From: Pseudomonadota bacterium
GTDB taxonomy: Bacteria > Pseudomonadota > Gammaproteobacteria > Burkholderiales > Burkholderiaceae
Direction of reading: 5' to 3'
Assembly: GCA_021778935.1 (NCBI GenBank)
Contig: JAJYBQ010000002.1
Location: 1-46,045, forward strand
DNA: 46,045 nt
Shown one piece after another: positions 33,069-41,393 of this stretch. Within the stretch, counting starts at the first letter, position 1, and each line of letters opens with the position of its first letter. Both the position numbers and the translations under genes were made by a program. Below the pieces are notes generated by a model, which saw only the letters and a list, made by a program, of their open reading frames with translations, did not search any database and was not told the origin of the DNA.

Positions 33069-36000
33069 ATGGAAAAATCGATGAGCCTGCTGATCGGCGC
33101 GTTCGGCGCCGCCGTCGCAGCATTCCTGGCATACCTGCTGGCGGTGGTGCGCAGACAGAACCGCGCTCTGCTCCGCAGCGCAAGCCTGCTTGCCCGCACC
33201 GGGGAGTTGCAGGCATTCCTGGCCCAGATCAACCAGGCGGCGTCCCAGCTCGAGGACGAGGATGCCTACCTGCGCACCGTCTGCGACCTGGCGGTGCGCG
33301 AAGGAAAGCTCGCGCTGGCGCTGATCGGCCGGCCCGACGACCGCGGCCAGCTGCAGTTCCTGGCGGCCGCGGGCGCAACCACATACCTCGACGGATTGAC
33401 GATCTCCGTGCTGCCGGAGGCGCCGGAAGGACAGGGGCCGGCGGGTCGGGCATGGCGGGGGGGCCTGCCGATCTTCAATTCCGACTTTTCGACGCCCTCG
33501 CTTGCGCCCTGGCGTGCGCGCGCCGAGCGCCTCGGACTCAAGGCGACCGCCGTCCTGCCCATCCGGCGCGGCGGCATGCCCTGGGCCTTGCTGATTTTCT
33601 TCCGCCGCGACGACGTGGCATTCGACCCGCCGATGCAGCGGCTCCTGGTGCAACTGGCCGACGACGCCGGGCGCGGACTCGAGCACATCGCGCGCAGCAA
33701 GCGCCTGCGGCTCCTCGACCGCGCGGTGGCGGCGCTGTCCGAAGGGTTGACCATCGCCAACGCCCGGCGCGACCTGATTTTCGTCAACCGCGCCTTCGCG
33801 GAGATCTCGGGCTACCCATCCGAGGAGGCGGTCGGCCGTAACTGCAACTTCCTGCAAGGGCCGCAAAGCGACCCCGCCACCGTCGAGCAGATCCGTTCGG
33901 CGCTGAATGCCGGCGACAGCTTCGACGGCGAAATCGTCAACGTGCGTCGGGATGGTTCGACATTCTGGAACCACCTGCACATCGACGCCGTGCACGATGC
34001 CGAAGGGCGCATCACCCACTACGTCGGCATCCAGCGCGACGTCACCGAGCGGGAACTGCAGTTGCAGCGCCTGCAGCGCGCGCAGGCCGTGTACCGGGCG
34101 CTCGCCGCGGCGGGCGACTCCCTGCTGCTGGGCGCAACGGAAGCGGCAATGACGTCGCGCCTGTGCCAGAGCCTGGTCGATGGCACCGAATTCTCCTCGG
34201 CCTGGCTGGCCCGGCCCGATGAGCAGGGCATCTTCCGGCCGCTGGCGACCTCCGGCGAGCGCGCGGAAAGATCGCCGCTCTTCGATTTCCCGTACGTCGC
34301 CACCGATGACCCCGACGCGACGCTCGCGCAGGCGTGGCGCACCGAGACGGTGACGATCGCGGAAATCGCGATCCCGGCATCGGAGACCAACGGCGCGGCG
34401 CCACCCCATGCCGCGGCCATGCTTGCCGCCCCGGTCCGCCGCGGCAGCGCGGTCTGGGGGGTCCTGGTGCTGGTCGCCCAACGCCCCGGATTGTTCGACG
34501 AAACGACCCGTAGTGCCTGCGAGCGCGTCGCGGCGCTGCTGGGCCATGGCCTGGACGAACTGGATCGCAAGTCGGCGCTGCAAACCCTCCAGGACGCCGA
34601 GAGCCGGCGCGCGCGCACCGACACGCTCACCGGCCTGCCCAATCGCCTCGCGTTCGACGAATACCTGCCCGGCGCCCTGGCGCGGGCGGCGCGGCGCCAG
34701 ACGGTGGTCGCCGTGGGCATGCTCGACCTCGACGACTTCAAGCCCGTCAACGATCGCTTCGGCCATTCCGCCGGCGACGTGCTGCTGCAACAGATCGCCC
34801 AGGCGCTGCGTGCCCGCGCCCGGCAATCCAACTTCCTGGCGCGACTCGGCGGCGACGAATTCGTGCTGGTGTTCGAGGACCTCGAGCCGGAGCATTTCCT
34901 GCCGCAGCTGCAGATGGCGCTCGAGCGCTTGCACGCGGCGATCGAGCAGCCGTTCGATCTGGGCGAAGGACGCACCGCGCGCGTGGGCATGACCATCGGC
35001 TTCGCGCTCTATCCGCAGGATGCCGGCGAACCCGACATCCTGCTGCGGATGGCCGATGCGGCGATGTATGCGAGCAAGGCGCACAAGCACGACCGCACGC
35101 ACTGGTGGCGCATCGGCACCTCGGGCCCGGACGGCGAGCGGAACCGCCCGCCGGACCCCCTGCTCGACCTCTTCGGCAAGGAATCCTCCGCCCTGCTGGA
35201 GTCGCTCGAGCCGTCGATCCTCGACCCGGTTGCATCGGCCTTCGCACGCGCCTTTTACGAGGGCCTGGCGCGCGAACCCGAACCGGCGCAGATCCTGCGC
35301 GCGCTCACCCCGGCGGAAGCCGATCGGCTCGAGCGCAGCCAGGCGGAGCACCTGCGCTTCCTGATGCGGCCCGACACCACGCGCGACGCGATCGAGCGCA
35401 ATGCCCGCAGGCTCGGCGAGACCCATGCCCTGGTCGGGCTTCCCAACGCCAGCATGGAGCAGGCCTTCGGACTCTATGAATCCCTGCTGCGCGCCCAGCT
35501 CGAGGCCGCGTTCGTATCCGCGCGCGAGCGCTACCTCATCATGCGGGTGGCGACCGCGCGGCTGCGGCTCGACGTCCAGATGCAGCTCGCCGCGATCGAC
35601 CAGACGGTCGAAAAATATTTCTCGCTGCTCAAGGTTCCGGTGCGACCCGGCGCGCGCTGGATCGACGTGCTGCCGCTGGCGCTGGAAAGCCTGGGCGGCC
35701 TGCCGGGCATTCGCCATGCGATCGTGTTCCGCCCCGACGAGCACGGGTCGCTGCGCATCGCCGCGGGGGCCGGGGAAGACTTCGGACGGGTCGCGGACAT
35801 CGTGCGCACCGACGACGATCTGCGGCCCAACCTGAATGCCGGACCGGGCATGCAGCGCGGGCCGCTGGCGATGGCCTGGTTCACGCGCGAAGTGCAGGTG
35901 GTGGATGCCTATCTCCTCGATCCGCGGCTGCAGCGCTGGCACGCGTTGGCGGCAGAACTGGGCTGGCGCAGCGCCGCGACGGTTCCGATCGCCAGCATCG

Positions 36001-37172
36001 AGGACACCGACAGCGTGCTCATGATCTTCGGCACCCACCCGCACCAGTTCTCCTCGAGCTGGGCGAGGTCCTGGCTCGAACTGCTGCGCAACCGGCTCGA
36101 CACCTTGTTCGCCGCCACCGCCCGCGGCCAGCGCCTGATCGGCCCGACGCGGGTCCGCACCCTGCGGGAGTTGCTCTACGGCGATGGCCTGAGCATGTGG
36201 GTGCAGCCGATCGTCGACCTGCAGACCGGGGCGGTGGTGCGCGTCGAGGCGCTGGCGCGCCTGCAGACCCCGGATGACGAAGTGGTGAACCCGGACGATT
36301 TCCTGCCCGCGTTCGGCGAGCAGGAATTGCATGCGCTCTTCCGCCTGGGCCTGAACCAGGCACTCGAACATCTGCATGCCTGGCGCGAGGCGGGGCTGGA
36401 GTTGAGCGTCGCGGTCAATCTGCCGCCGCTCACCCTGACTCAGCCGGATTGCGTATCGTGGATCGAGGAAGCCCTGCGCAAGACCCAGATTGCGGCCTCC
36501 CGCCTGACCCTGGAGATCCTCGAGAGCGCGGAACTCGATCACACGCGCAGCGGCGAAGCGATGCAGGCCATCGATGCGCTGGGCGCGCACCTGGCGCTGG
36601 ACGATCTTGGATCGGGATATGGCAGCCTGGGCCGGCTGGCGTCGATGCCGATCGACACCGTGAAGATCGACCAGGGGCTGATCCGCGAACTGCCGCGCGA
36701 CCCGCTGCGCACGATTCGCCTGCTGTCCACCCTGGTGCGCATCGGGGAGGAGTTCGCGCGCCAGACCGTCGTCGAAGGCCTCGAGGACGAGGGATTCGTC
36801 GAGGCGGCCCGCCTGCTCGGCGCGCGCCTCGGTCAAGGGTATGCGCTCGCGCGGCCGATGCCGGCAAAATCCTTCCCCGCCTGGATGCAGATCCGTCCCG
36901 CGATCGGCGAGGATCCGGCCCTGCACACTTGGCCCGGCGCCCTGGCGTATCACTGGGCGACGACCCACGACCGCCTGCATCTGCGCACTCCCGGACCCTT
37001 CGAATCCTGCCCGCTGGCGGCCTTTCTGCAGCGGCAGGGCCTCGGCGAACCCGAGGTCCTGCGCTGGCACGAACAGATCCACCGCAGCACCCCGGGTGCA
37101 ACGCGCGACGCGGCGGCGCGCGCGCTGCTCGAGTGGCTGGTTCGCCGCGTCACCCTGGCGTATACCCGCTGA
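33069..37172 (+). CDS. Multisensor c-di-GMP protein: GAF-LOV-GAF-GGDEF-protoglobin-GAF-EAL with CZB-like tail
   Basis: A 1367-residue protein from ATG at 33069 (33081 has the better purine run). An N-terminal helix (~5-27) is probably a membrane anchor. Domains: GAF ~40-210; LOV-type PAS ~215-345 with the photoactive-site pattern 'GRNCNFLQG' (Cys259) and 'FWNHLHID...GRITHYVGIQRDVT'; GAF ~350-495; GGDEF ~505-675, intact at 594-598; a globin-coupled-sensor/protoglobin-like domain ~690-850 with 'GETHALVGLP' (His786 as candidate proximal haem ligand); GAF ~860-1030; EAL ~1035-1290 with E1060-A-L, 'DDLGSGYGSL' and 'VVEGLE'. The tail has His1295, Cys1314 and HxxxH at 1334-1338, like a compact zinc-binding CZB domain. 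Blue light, O2/NO and perhaps zinc could set c-di-GMP turnover. Domain calls are motif-based; signal binding is inferred. Confidence 0.88.
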   Translation: MEKSMSLLIGAFGAAVAAFLAYLLAVVRRQNRALLRSASLLARTGELQAFLAQINQAASQLEDEDAYLRTVCDLAVREGKLALALIGRPDDRGQLQFLAAAGATTYLDGLTISVLPEAPEGQGPAGRAWRGGLPIFNSDFSTPSLAPWRARAERLGLKATAVLPIRRGGMPWALLIFFRRDDVAFDPPMQRLLVQLADDAGRGLEHIARSKRLRLLDRAVAALSEGLTIANARRDLIFVNRAFAEISGYPSEEAVGRNCNFLQGPQSDPATVEQIRSALNAGDSFDGEIVNVRRDGSTFWNHLHIDAVHDAEGRITHYVGIQRDVTERELQLQRLQRAQAVYRALAAAGDSLLLGATEAAMTSRLCQSLVDGTEFSSAWLARPDEQGIFRPLATSGERAERSPLFDFPYVATDDPDATLAQAWRTETVTIAEIAIPASETNGAAPPHAAAMLAAPVRRGSAVWGVLVLVAQRPGLFDETTRSACERVAALLGHGLDELDRKSALQTLQDAESRRARTDTLTGLPNRLAFDEYLPGALARAARRQTVVAVGMLDLDDFKPVNDRFGHSAGDVLLQQIAQALRARARQSNFLARLGGDEFVLVFEDLEPEHFLPQLQMALERLHAAIEQPFDLGEGRTARVGMTIGFALYPQDAGEPDILLRMADAAMYASKAHKHDRTHWWRIGTSGPDGERNRPPDPLLDLFGKESSALLESLEPSILDPVASAFARAFYEGLAREPEPAQILRALTPAEADRLERSQAEHLRFLMRPDTTRDAIERNARRLGETHALVGLPNASMEQAFGLYESLLRAQLEAAFVSARERYLIMRVATARLRLDVQMQLAAIDQTVEKYFSLLKVPVRPGARWIDVLPLALESLGGLPGIRHAIVFRPDEHGSLRIAAGAGEDFGRVADIVRTDDDLRPNLNAGPGMQRGPLAMAWFTREVQVVDAYLLDPRLQRWHALAAELGWRSAATVPIASIEDTDSVLMIFGTHPHQFSSSWARSWLELLRNRLDTLFAATARGQRLIGPTRVRTLRELLYGDGLSMWVQPIVDLQTGAVVRVEALARLQTPDDEVVNPDDFLPAFGEQELHALFRLGLNQALEHLHAWREAGLELSVAVNLPPLTLTQPDCVSWIEEALRKTQIAASRLTLEILESAELDHTRSGEAMQAIDALGAHLALDDLGSGYGSLGRLASMPIDTVKIDQGLIRELPRDPLRTIRLLSTLVRIGEEFARQTVVEGLEDEGFVEAARLLGARLGQGYALARPMPAKSFPAWMQIRPAIGEDPALHTWPGALAYHWATTHDRLHLRTPGPFESCPLAAFLQRQGLGEPEVLRWHEQIHRSTPGATRDAAARALLEWLVRRVTLAYTR

Positions 37173-37207
37173 TCCACCAAAGACGACTTCTCTGCACGGA
37201 CGACCCC

Positions 37208-38038
37208 ATGACCAACGCTTCCGCCCCGACTTCCCCTTGCGCCGGCAGCACCCTTCCGGAAGGATCCGGCGCCGACCCGTCGCGCTGCGGAATCTGCCGC
37301 AGCGGAGAAGACTGCGGCGTGCCCTTCGAATTCGCCTTCCAGCCCATCGTCGACCTGGAGTCGGGCCGGATCTTCGGCCATGAGGCCCTGGTGCGCGGCC
37401 CGCAGGCGGAACCCGCGCCGACCGTGCTGTCGCAGACCAACGACGGCAACCGCTACAACTTCGACCAGTCGTGCCGGGTGAAGGCGATCAACACGGCATG
37501 CGATCTCGGGCTGCGAGAGCGCCAGGGCGAGCTGCTGTCGATCAATTTCCTGCCGCGCGCCGTATATCGCCCGGAACTGTGCATCCAGACCACCTTGCGA
37601 ACGGCGCACCAGCGCAATCTCGATGTCGGACAGATCCTGTTCGAGGTCACCGAAGGCGAACGCATCGAAGACGGGCCGTGGTTCGCCGAGATCCTGCGCG
37701 AATACCGCAAGCAGGGCTTCCTGACCGCCATCGACGATTTCGGTGCCGGGTACGCCGGACTGCGCCTGCTCGCGGATTTTCAGCCCGATGTCGTCAAGAT
37801 CGACATGGACCTGGTGCGCGACGTCGATCGCAGTCCGTCGCGGCAGGCGATCGCGCGCGCGGTGATCCGCATGGCGCAGGAACTGCGCATCCGCATCGTC
37901 GCCGAGGGCGTCGAGACCGCCGGCGAGCGCGACTTCTTCCGGCACGAAGGCGTCAGCCTTTTCCAGGGATACCTGTTCTGCCGGCCGCTGTTCCGCCAGC
38001 TGACGACCTTCGCCGCCTGCGGCGGCGGCGTGGCATAA
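37208..38038 (+). CDS. Stand-alone EAL-domain c-di-GMP phosphodiesterase with N-terminal Cys cluster
   Basis: A 276-residue protein. The EAL domain (~40-265) starts 'FEFAFQPIVDLESGRIFGHEALVRG' and closely resembles the EAL halves of BlrP1/YcgF-like proteins. Catalytic features are present: EAL Glu, 'SINFLP' Asn, 'FEVTEGE', 'IDDFGAGYAGL', 'VVKIDMDL' and 'VAEGVETAGE'. It should hydrolyse c-di-GMP. The first ~36 residues are low-complexity and end with 'CGICRSGEDC', a possible CxxC-x5-C metal or redox site. It follows the multisensor gene by 35 bp on the same strand, so the two are probably co-transcribed. Its stop is 3 bp from the stop of the convergent alcohol dehydrogenase gene. The ribosome-binding site is weak. 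Confidence 0.92.
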   Translation: MTNASAPTSPCAGSTLPEGSGADPSRCGICRSGEDCGVPFEFAFQPIVDLESGRIFGHEALVRGPQAEPAPTVLSQTNDGNRYNFDQSCRVKAINTACDLGLRERQGELLSINFLPRAVYRPELCIQTTLRTAHQRNLDVGQILFEVTEGERIEDGPWFAEILREYRKQGFLTAIDDFGAGYAGLRLLADFQPDVVKIDMDLVRDVDRSPSRQAIARAVIRMAQELRIRIVAEGVETAGERDFFRHEGVSLFQGYLFCRPLFRQLTTFAACGGGVA

Positions 38039-38041
38039 GGA

Positions 38042-39163
38042 TTACTCCATCCCCCGCGCATGCTCCGATGCGCCGCGCGCCCCTGCGGCGGAGTCGGCGC
38101 GCATCGTCAGGACCATCCGGAACCGGACGTCGCCGGACCTCATCCGGCGGACGGCCGCATCGGCCTGCTCGAGCGCCATCGTTTCGATCCAAGGCCGCGC
38201 ACCCACCAGCACGCTGAAATCGAGCGCGCGCTCGCTGTCGTGCGGGGTCCCGGTGATCGATCCCAGGATGCGGCGTTCGCCGACCACCATGTGCCCCGTC
38301 GATACCGCCAAAGGATCCTTGCCCGCCCCGAGCAGCACCAGCGTGCCGCGGGGCGCGAGTGCCGGCAGCAGCGCAGCAACCGCGGCCGACTGACCGATGG
38401 TGGTGACGATCGCCTGCGCGCCGCCGAGATCACGCAGGCGCGCAGCCGGGTCTTCGCGCTCGACGTCGACATAGAGATGCGCGCCGAGTTCCCGCACGTC
38501 GTCGGCGATGTCCTCGCCGCGGCCGATCGCCGCAACCCGGAACCCCATCTTGCGGGCGTACTGCAAGGCCATGTGACCCAGCCCGCCGATTCCCTGGATC
38601 GCCACCAGGTCGCCGGCCTGGGCGCCGGATCGCTTCAAGGCGTTGAACGTCGCAACCCCCGCGCAGAGGATCGGGGCCGCCTCTTCGGCGCGCAGATCGT
38701 CCGGAATCGCCACCAGGCCGGTGGCGCGGGCAAGCATCATCTCGGCGTAGCCGCCGTCGCAGGTGGCGCCGACGAACGGCTGGTTCCGGCAGAGTTGGAA
38801 TTCGCCGCGCCGGCACGGGAGGCACTCGTTGCAATGTCCGCCCAGACGACCGACGCCGACCCGCCGGCCCGGCCTCCAGACTGCGGGGACCGCCGGGCCG
38901 CAGGCGGCGATGCGACCGACCACCTCGTGGCCGGGGACGCGCGGCAGGCGCAACGCGGGATCGGCATTGTCGATATCGCCGGCATCGGCACCGCAGACGC
39001 CGCACGCGTCGACCGCGATCAGGACTTCGCCCGGTCCCGGTTGCGGCACCCGTCGGGTCGCCAGTTCGAGCACCCCGGGCTGTCGCACCTGCATCGCACG
39101 GTAGGTCGCACCATGGCGGGCATCGTCGGTCACGCGGTCTTCCACACCATCGGCCGGATTCAT
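38042..39163 (-). CDS. Zinc-dependent alcohol dehydrogenase (MDR superfamily)
   Basis: A 373-residue protein from ATG at 39163 (GTGGAG seven bases upstream); an inner Met at 39094 marks the usual family start. Catalytic zinc ligands are visible: Cys in 'DACGVCGAD', His-Glu in 'GHEVVG' and Cys in 'ILCAGVATF'. The structural zinc lobe is 'CNECLPCRRGEFQLC', with the four-Cys pattern. The Rossmann motif is 'GIGGLGHMALQYA'. Such enzymes oxidise alcohols or reduce aldehydes with NAD(P). It is 55 bp downstream of the flavin oxidase gene, on the same strand and behind the LysR gene. Substrate unknown. Confidence 0.93.
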   Translation of the reverse strand: MNPADGVEDRVTDDARHGATYRAMQVRQPGVLELATRRVPQPGPGEVLIAVDACGVCGADAGDIDNADPALRLPRVPGHEVVGRIAACGPAVPAVWRPGRRVGVGRLGGHCNECLPCRRGEFQLCRNQPFVGATCDGGYAEMMLARATGLVAIPDDLRAEEAAPILCAGVATFNALKRSGAQAGDLVAIQGIGGLGHMALQYARKMGFRVAAIGRGEDIADDVRELGAHLYVDVEREDPAARLRDLGGAQAIVTTIGQSAAVAALLPALAPRGTLVLLGAGKDPLAVSTGHMVVGERRILGSITGTPHDSERALDFSVLVGARPWIETMALEQADAAVRRMRSGDVRFRMVLTMRADSAAGARGASEHARGME

Positions 39164-39218
39164 TGCGCACTCCACTCGGGTTGGAATTCGAGGGGTTCGA
39201 CCGCGCCGCAATGGCCGA

Positions 39219-40328
39219 TCAACCGAGATTTTCCACCAACGCGGCCACGCCCCGGTCGGCCGCTTCGACGGCACCGGCGACGTATCCGGGAAAGCGCGGC
39301 GACCACTCGCTGCCGATCCCGGTCAACCGACCACGCCAAGGGCCGGACTCGGCCGCGGCGGGCGGCGCCGCCGACTGATGGCTGCCATGGCTGCCATGGC
39401 CATCGCAATCCGCCGCCGTCGCCGTGAAGGGATCAGCGGCCCAATCCCGGATCGCGTCGATCTCGGGAACTGCCGCGTCGGGCCCGAACAGGCGGACGAG
39501 CTGGGCTCGGCAGCGGGCGCGCCACGCCGACTCCGGAACGCTCCGGCGCACCTGCGCGGGCACGCCGAAGAAGCCGAACAGCGCTGCGCCGCCCGCCGGG
39601 TTCGACGCATCATGAATCTCGACCAGCGGGCCCAGCGCACTGCGCGCACCACCGGAGAGGCCGAGGCTCCGCCAGAACGGGCGGCGGTACACCGCCAGAT
39701 ATTTCGCGTGCGCCGCCATCCAGGTGGGCGCATCGCGCCAGGAGCGCTCCAGCGCCTGCGGCAAGGCGGGCTGGAACTCGACGGTTTCGGCTGCCAGGCG
39801 GGGCGGCATCGCCAACAGCAGATGTCCGGCGTGCAAGGATTCGATGCCCCCGGCGCCGCCACCGACGTCCAGTTCCAGTCCGTCTTCGGTGCTCCGTACG
39901 CGACGCAGCGGCCTGCCCAGGACGATGCGCGTCCGCGTGAGCCGGCTGTGCAAGGCATCGATCACCGCCGCCATGCCACCGGCGACGCGCATCGAAACGG
40001 GCATCCCGGGGTATCCGGCAACGCGCGCCGGCGCCTGCCCGGCCATACGTTCCACCATCAGGTCGCCGGCGTCGGGCTGCACGAAGCGCGCAAGTTCCAG
40101 TTCATCGAGAAGGCAATGAAGTTCGGGTTGGAACTCCGGCCAATACCAGGTCGGCCCCAGATCGAACCGGTCGTTGGTCGACGCCGCCGCCAAGGACGCA
40201 ATCCGGCCCCCGAGCGCAGGCCGGGCTTCGAGCAGCAGCACATCCCGAACGCCGTGCCGTTCGAGCCGATAGGCCGCGTACAGGCCGCTCAGTCCGCCGC
40301 CCGCAATGACGATCGACACCGCTTCCAT
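39219..40328 (-). CDS. FAD-dependent amine oxidase-like flavoprotein
   Basis: A 369-residue protein with the dinucleotide-binding start 'VSIVIAGGGLSGLYAAYRLE' and 'LLLEARPALGGRI', as in monoamine oxidase/phytoene desaturase-type flavoproteins. The C-terminus 'RFPGYVAGAVEAADRGV' is the second FAD-contacting motif of the amine oxidase family. It is somewhat shorter than typical amine oxidases (around 430-450), with a reduced substrate domain. The gene starts 12 bp after the LysR stop with GGATG upstream, so it is probably co-transcribed with lysR and adh. An oxidised amine product could feed the aldehyde/alcohol dehydrogenase; this is speculative. Confidence 0.88.
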   Translation of the reverse strand: MEAVSIVIAGGGLSGLYAAYRLERHGVRDVLLLEARPALGGRIASLAAASTNDRFDLGPTWYWPEFQPELHCLLDELELARFVQPDAGDLMVERMAGQAPARVAGYPGMPVSMRVAGGMAAVIDALHSRLTRTRIVLGRPLRRVRSTEDGLELDVGGGAGGIESLHAGHLLLAMPPRLAAETVEFQPALPQALERSWRDAPTWMAAHAKYLAVYRRPFWRSLGLSGGARSALGPLVEIHDASNPAGGAALFGFFGVPAQVRRSVPESAWRARCRAQLVRLFGPDAAVPEIDAIRDWAADPFTATAADCDGHGSHGSHQSAAPPAAAESGPWRGRLTGIGSEWSPRFPGYVAGAVEAADRGVAALVENLG

Positions 40329-40340
40329 CGAGGCATCCGT

Positions 40341-41249
40341 TCAGAGATGACGCGCGAACAACTGCACATGGTCGCGCAGAAAATCGAGGAAGGTCGCCGC
40401 CGCCACCGACATCTGCTTGCCCTTCGGCCGCACGACGTACCAATCGCGGCGGATCGGGAACCCTTCGACGTCGAGCACGGCCAGCTCCCTGCGGCCGGCA
40501 TCGGGTTGCAGGGTGCTGAGCGACAGCAAGGCGAGCCCGAGGCCGCCGGCGACCGCCTGCTTGATGGCCTCGTTGCTGCCGAGTTCCATCTTGATCCGCA
40601 GCGGCATGCCCCGCTCCGCGAACACCTGTTCCATGGTCATGCGCGTCCCGGATCCACGCTCGCGCACCAGAAAGGATTCCTGGGCCACTTCGGCGAAGGG
40701 AATCGCCGATCGGCCGGCCATCGGATGGGCTGCCGGGGCGAATATGACCAGGGGGTTTTCCAGGAAGGGTTCGCTTTCGGTTTCCATGTCCTCGGGCGGC
40801 AGGCCCATGACATAGAGATCATCCTGATTGCGCGCGAGCCGGTCGAGCAGGCGATCGCGGTTGACCACTTCGAGCGCGATGTCGATTCCCGGGTATTCCA
40901 GGCAGAATGGACCGAGGATGCGCGGCATGAAGTACTTCGTGGTGGTGACGACGGCGATCTTGAGGCGCCCCTGCTTGAGCCCCTTGAACTTGGCGACGGT
41001 CTGCTCGAACCGGCCCCAGGTATCCAGCCACTGCCCGCAGGTTGCATACAGCTCGCGCCCCGCCTCGGTCAGGAACACCTTCTTGCCGACCTGCTCGAGC
41101 AAGGGCAATCCCACCTGCTCCTGCAGCAGGCGGATCTGCTTCGACACCGTCGGTTGTGTGACGTGCATCGCCTCCGCCGCGCGCGAAAAACTGCTGAGAC
41201 GGGCAACCGCCTCGAACACCTGCAACTGACGTAGCGTGACGTGCATCAT
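40341..41249 (-). CDS. LysR-type regulator, CbbR/CmpR-like
   Basis: A 302-residue protein starting 'MMHVTLRQLQVFEAVARLSSFSRAAEAMHVTQPTVSKQIRLLE'-type sequence, split here as two typical parts: the helix-turn-helix (~15-45) and the linker helix. The effector-binding domain follows (~90-295; 'RLKIAVVTTTKYFMPRILGPF'), which resembles CbbR/CmpR regulators of carbon fixation and bicarbonate uptake. It is divergent from dabB-dabA with a perfect inverted repeat 22-43 bp from its start, the usual LysR arrangement, so it likely controls both directions. In CbbR-type proteins metabolites of the Calvin cycle are the usual effectors; none can be assigned here. Confidence 0.93.
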   Translation of the reverse strand: MMHVTLRQLQVFEAVARLSSFSRAAEAMHVTQPTVSKQIRLLQEQVGLPLLEQVGKKVFLTEAGRELYATCGQWLDTWGRFEQTVAKFKGLKQGRLKIAVVTTTKYFMPRILGPFCLEYPGIDIALEVVNRDRLLDRLARNQDDLYVMGLPPEDMETESEPFLENPLVIFAPAAHPMAGRSAIPFAEVAQESFLVRERGSGTRMTMEQVFAERGMPLRIKMELGSNEAIKQAVAGGLGLALLSLSTLQPDAGRRELAVLDVEGFPIRRDWYVVRPKGKQMSVAAATFLDFLRDHVQLFARHL

Positions 41250-41270
41250 GGCCGGACCATTCCCCCGAAA

Positions 41271-41292
41271 ACGATAACCTGAAGGTTATCGT
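41271..41292. promoter_or_regulatory. LysR-type operator between lysR and dabBA
   Basis: ACGATAACC-TGAA-GGTTATCGT is a perfect inverted repeat with 9-bp arms in the 144-bp gap between the divergent genes, about 100-120 bp before the dabB ATG and 22-43 bp from the lysR ATG. It contains T-N12-A, close to the LysR T-N11-A box. AT-rich DNA follows (41292-41322) and probably holds the promoter. Confidence 0.75.
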
Positions 41293-41393
41293 CTACATAA
41301 TAACTATTCATTTTTATTTCTGGTCCCGCGTCCCTAGACTTTTTCCCGTGAGCCCTTCGCCCCCGGAAACGTCCATCGCCGCAGGAGACCGCC

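Noticed and set aside
33003..37082. Minus-strand open frame of 1359 codons opposite the multisensor gene
   Set aside because: It is a GC-rich antisense shadow with low-complexity Arg/Gln/Gly composition and no domain; the plus strand has seven clear domains.
36449..37207. Extension of the stand-alone EAL frame to 36449
   Set aside because: It overlaps the EAL end of the multisensor gene in another frame and is Arg/Pro-rich; the ATG at 37208 gives the normal protein.
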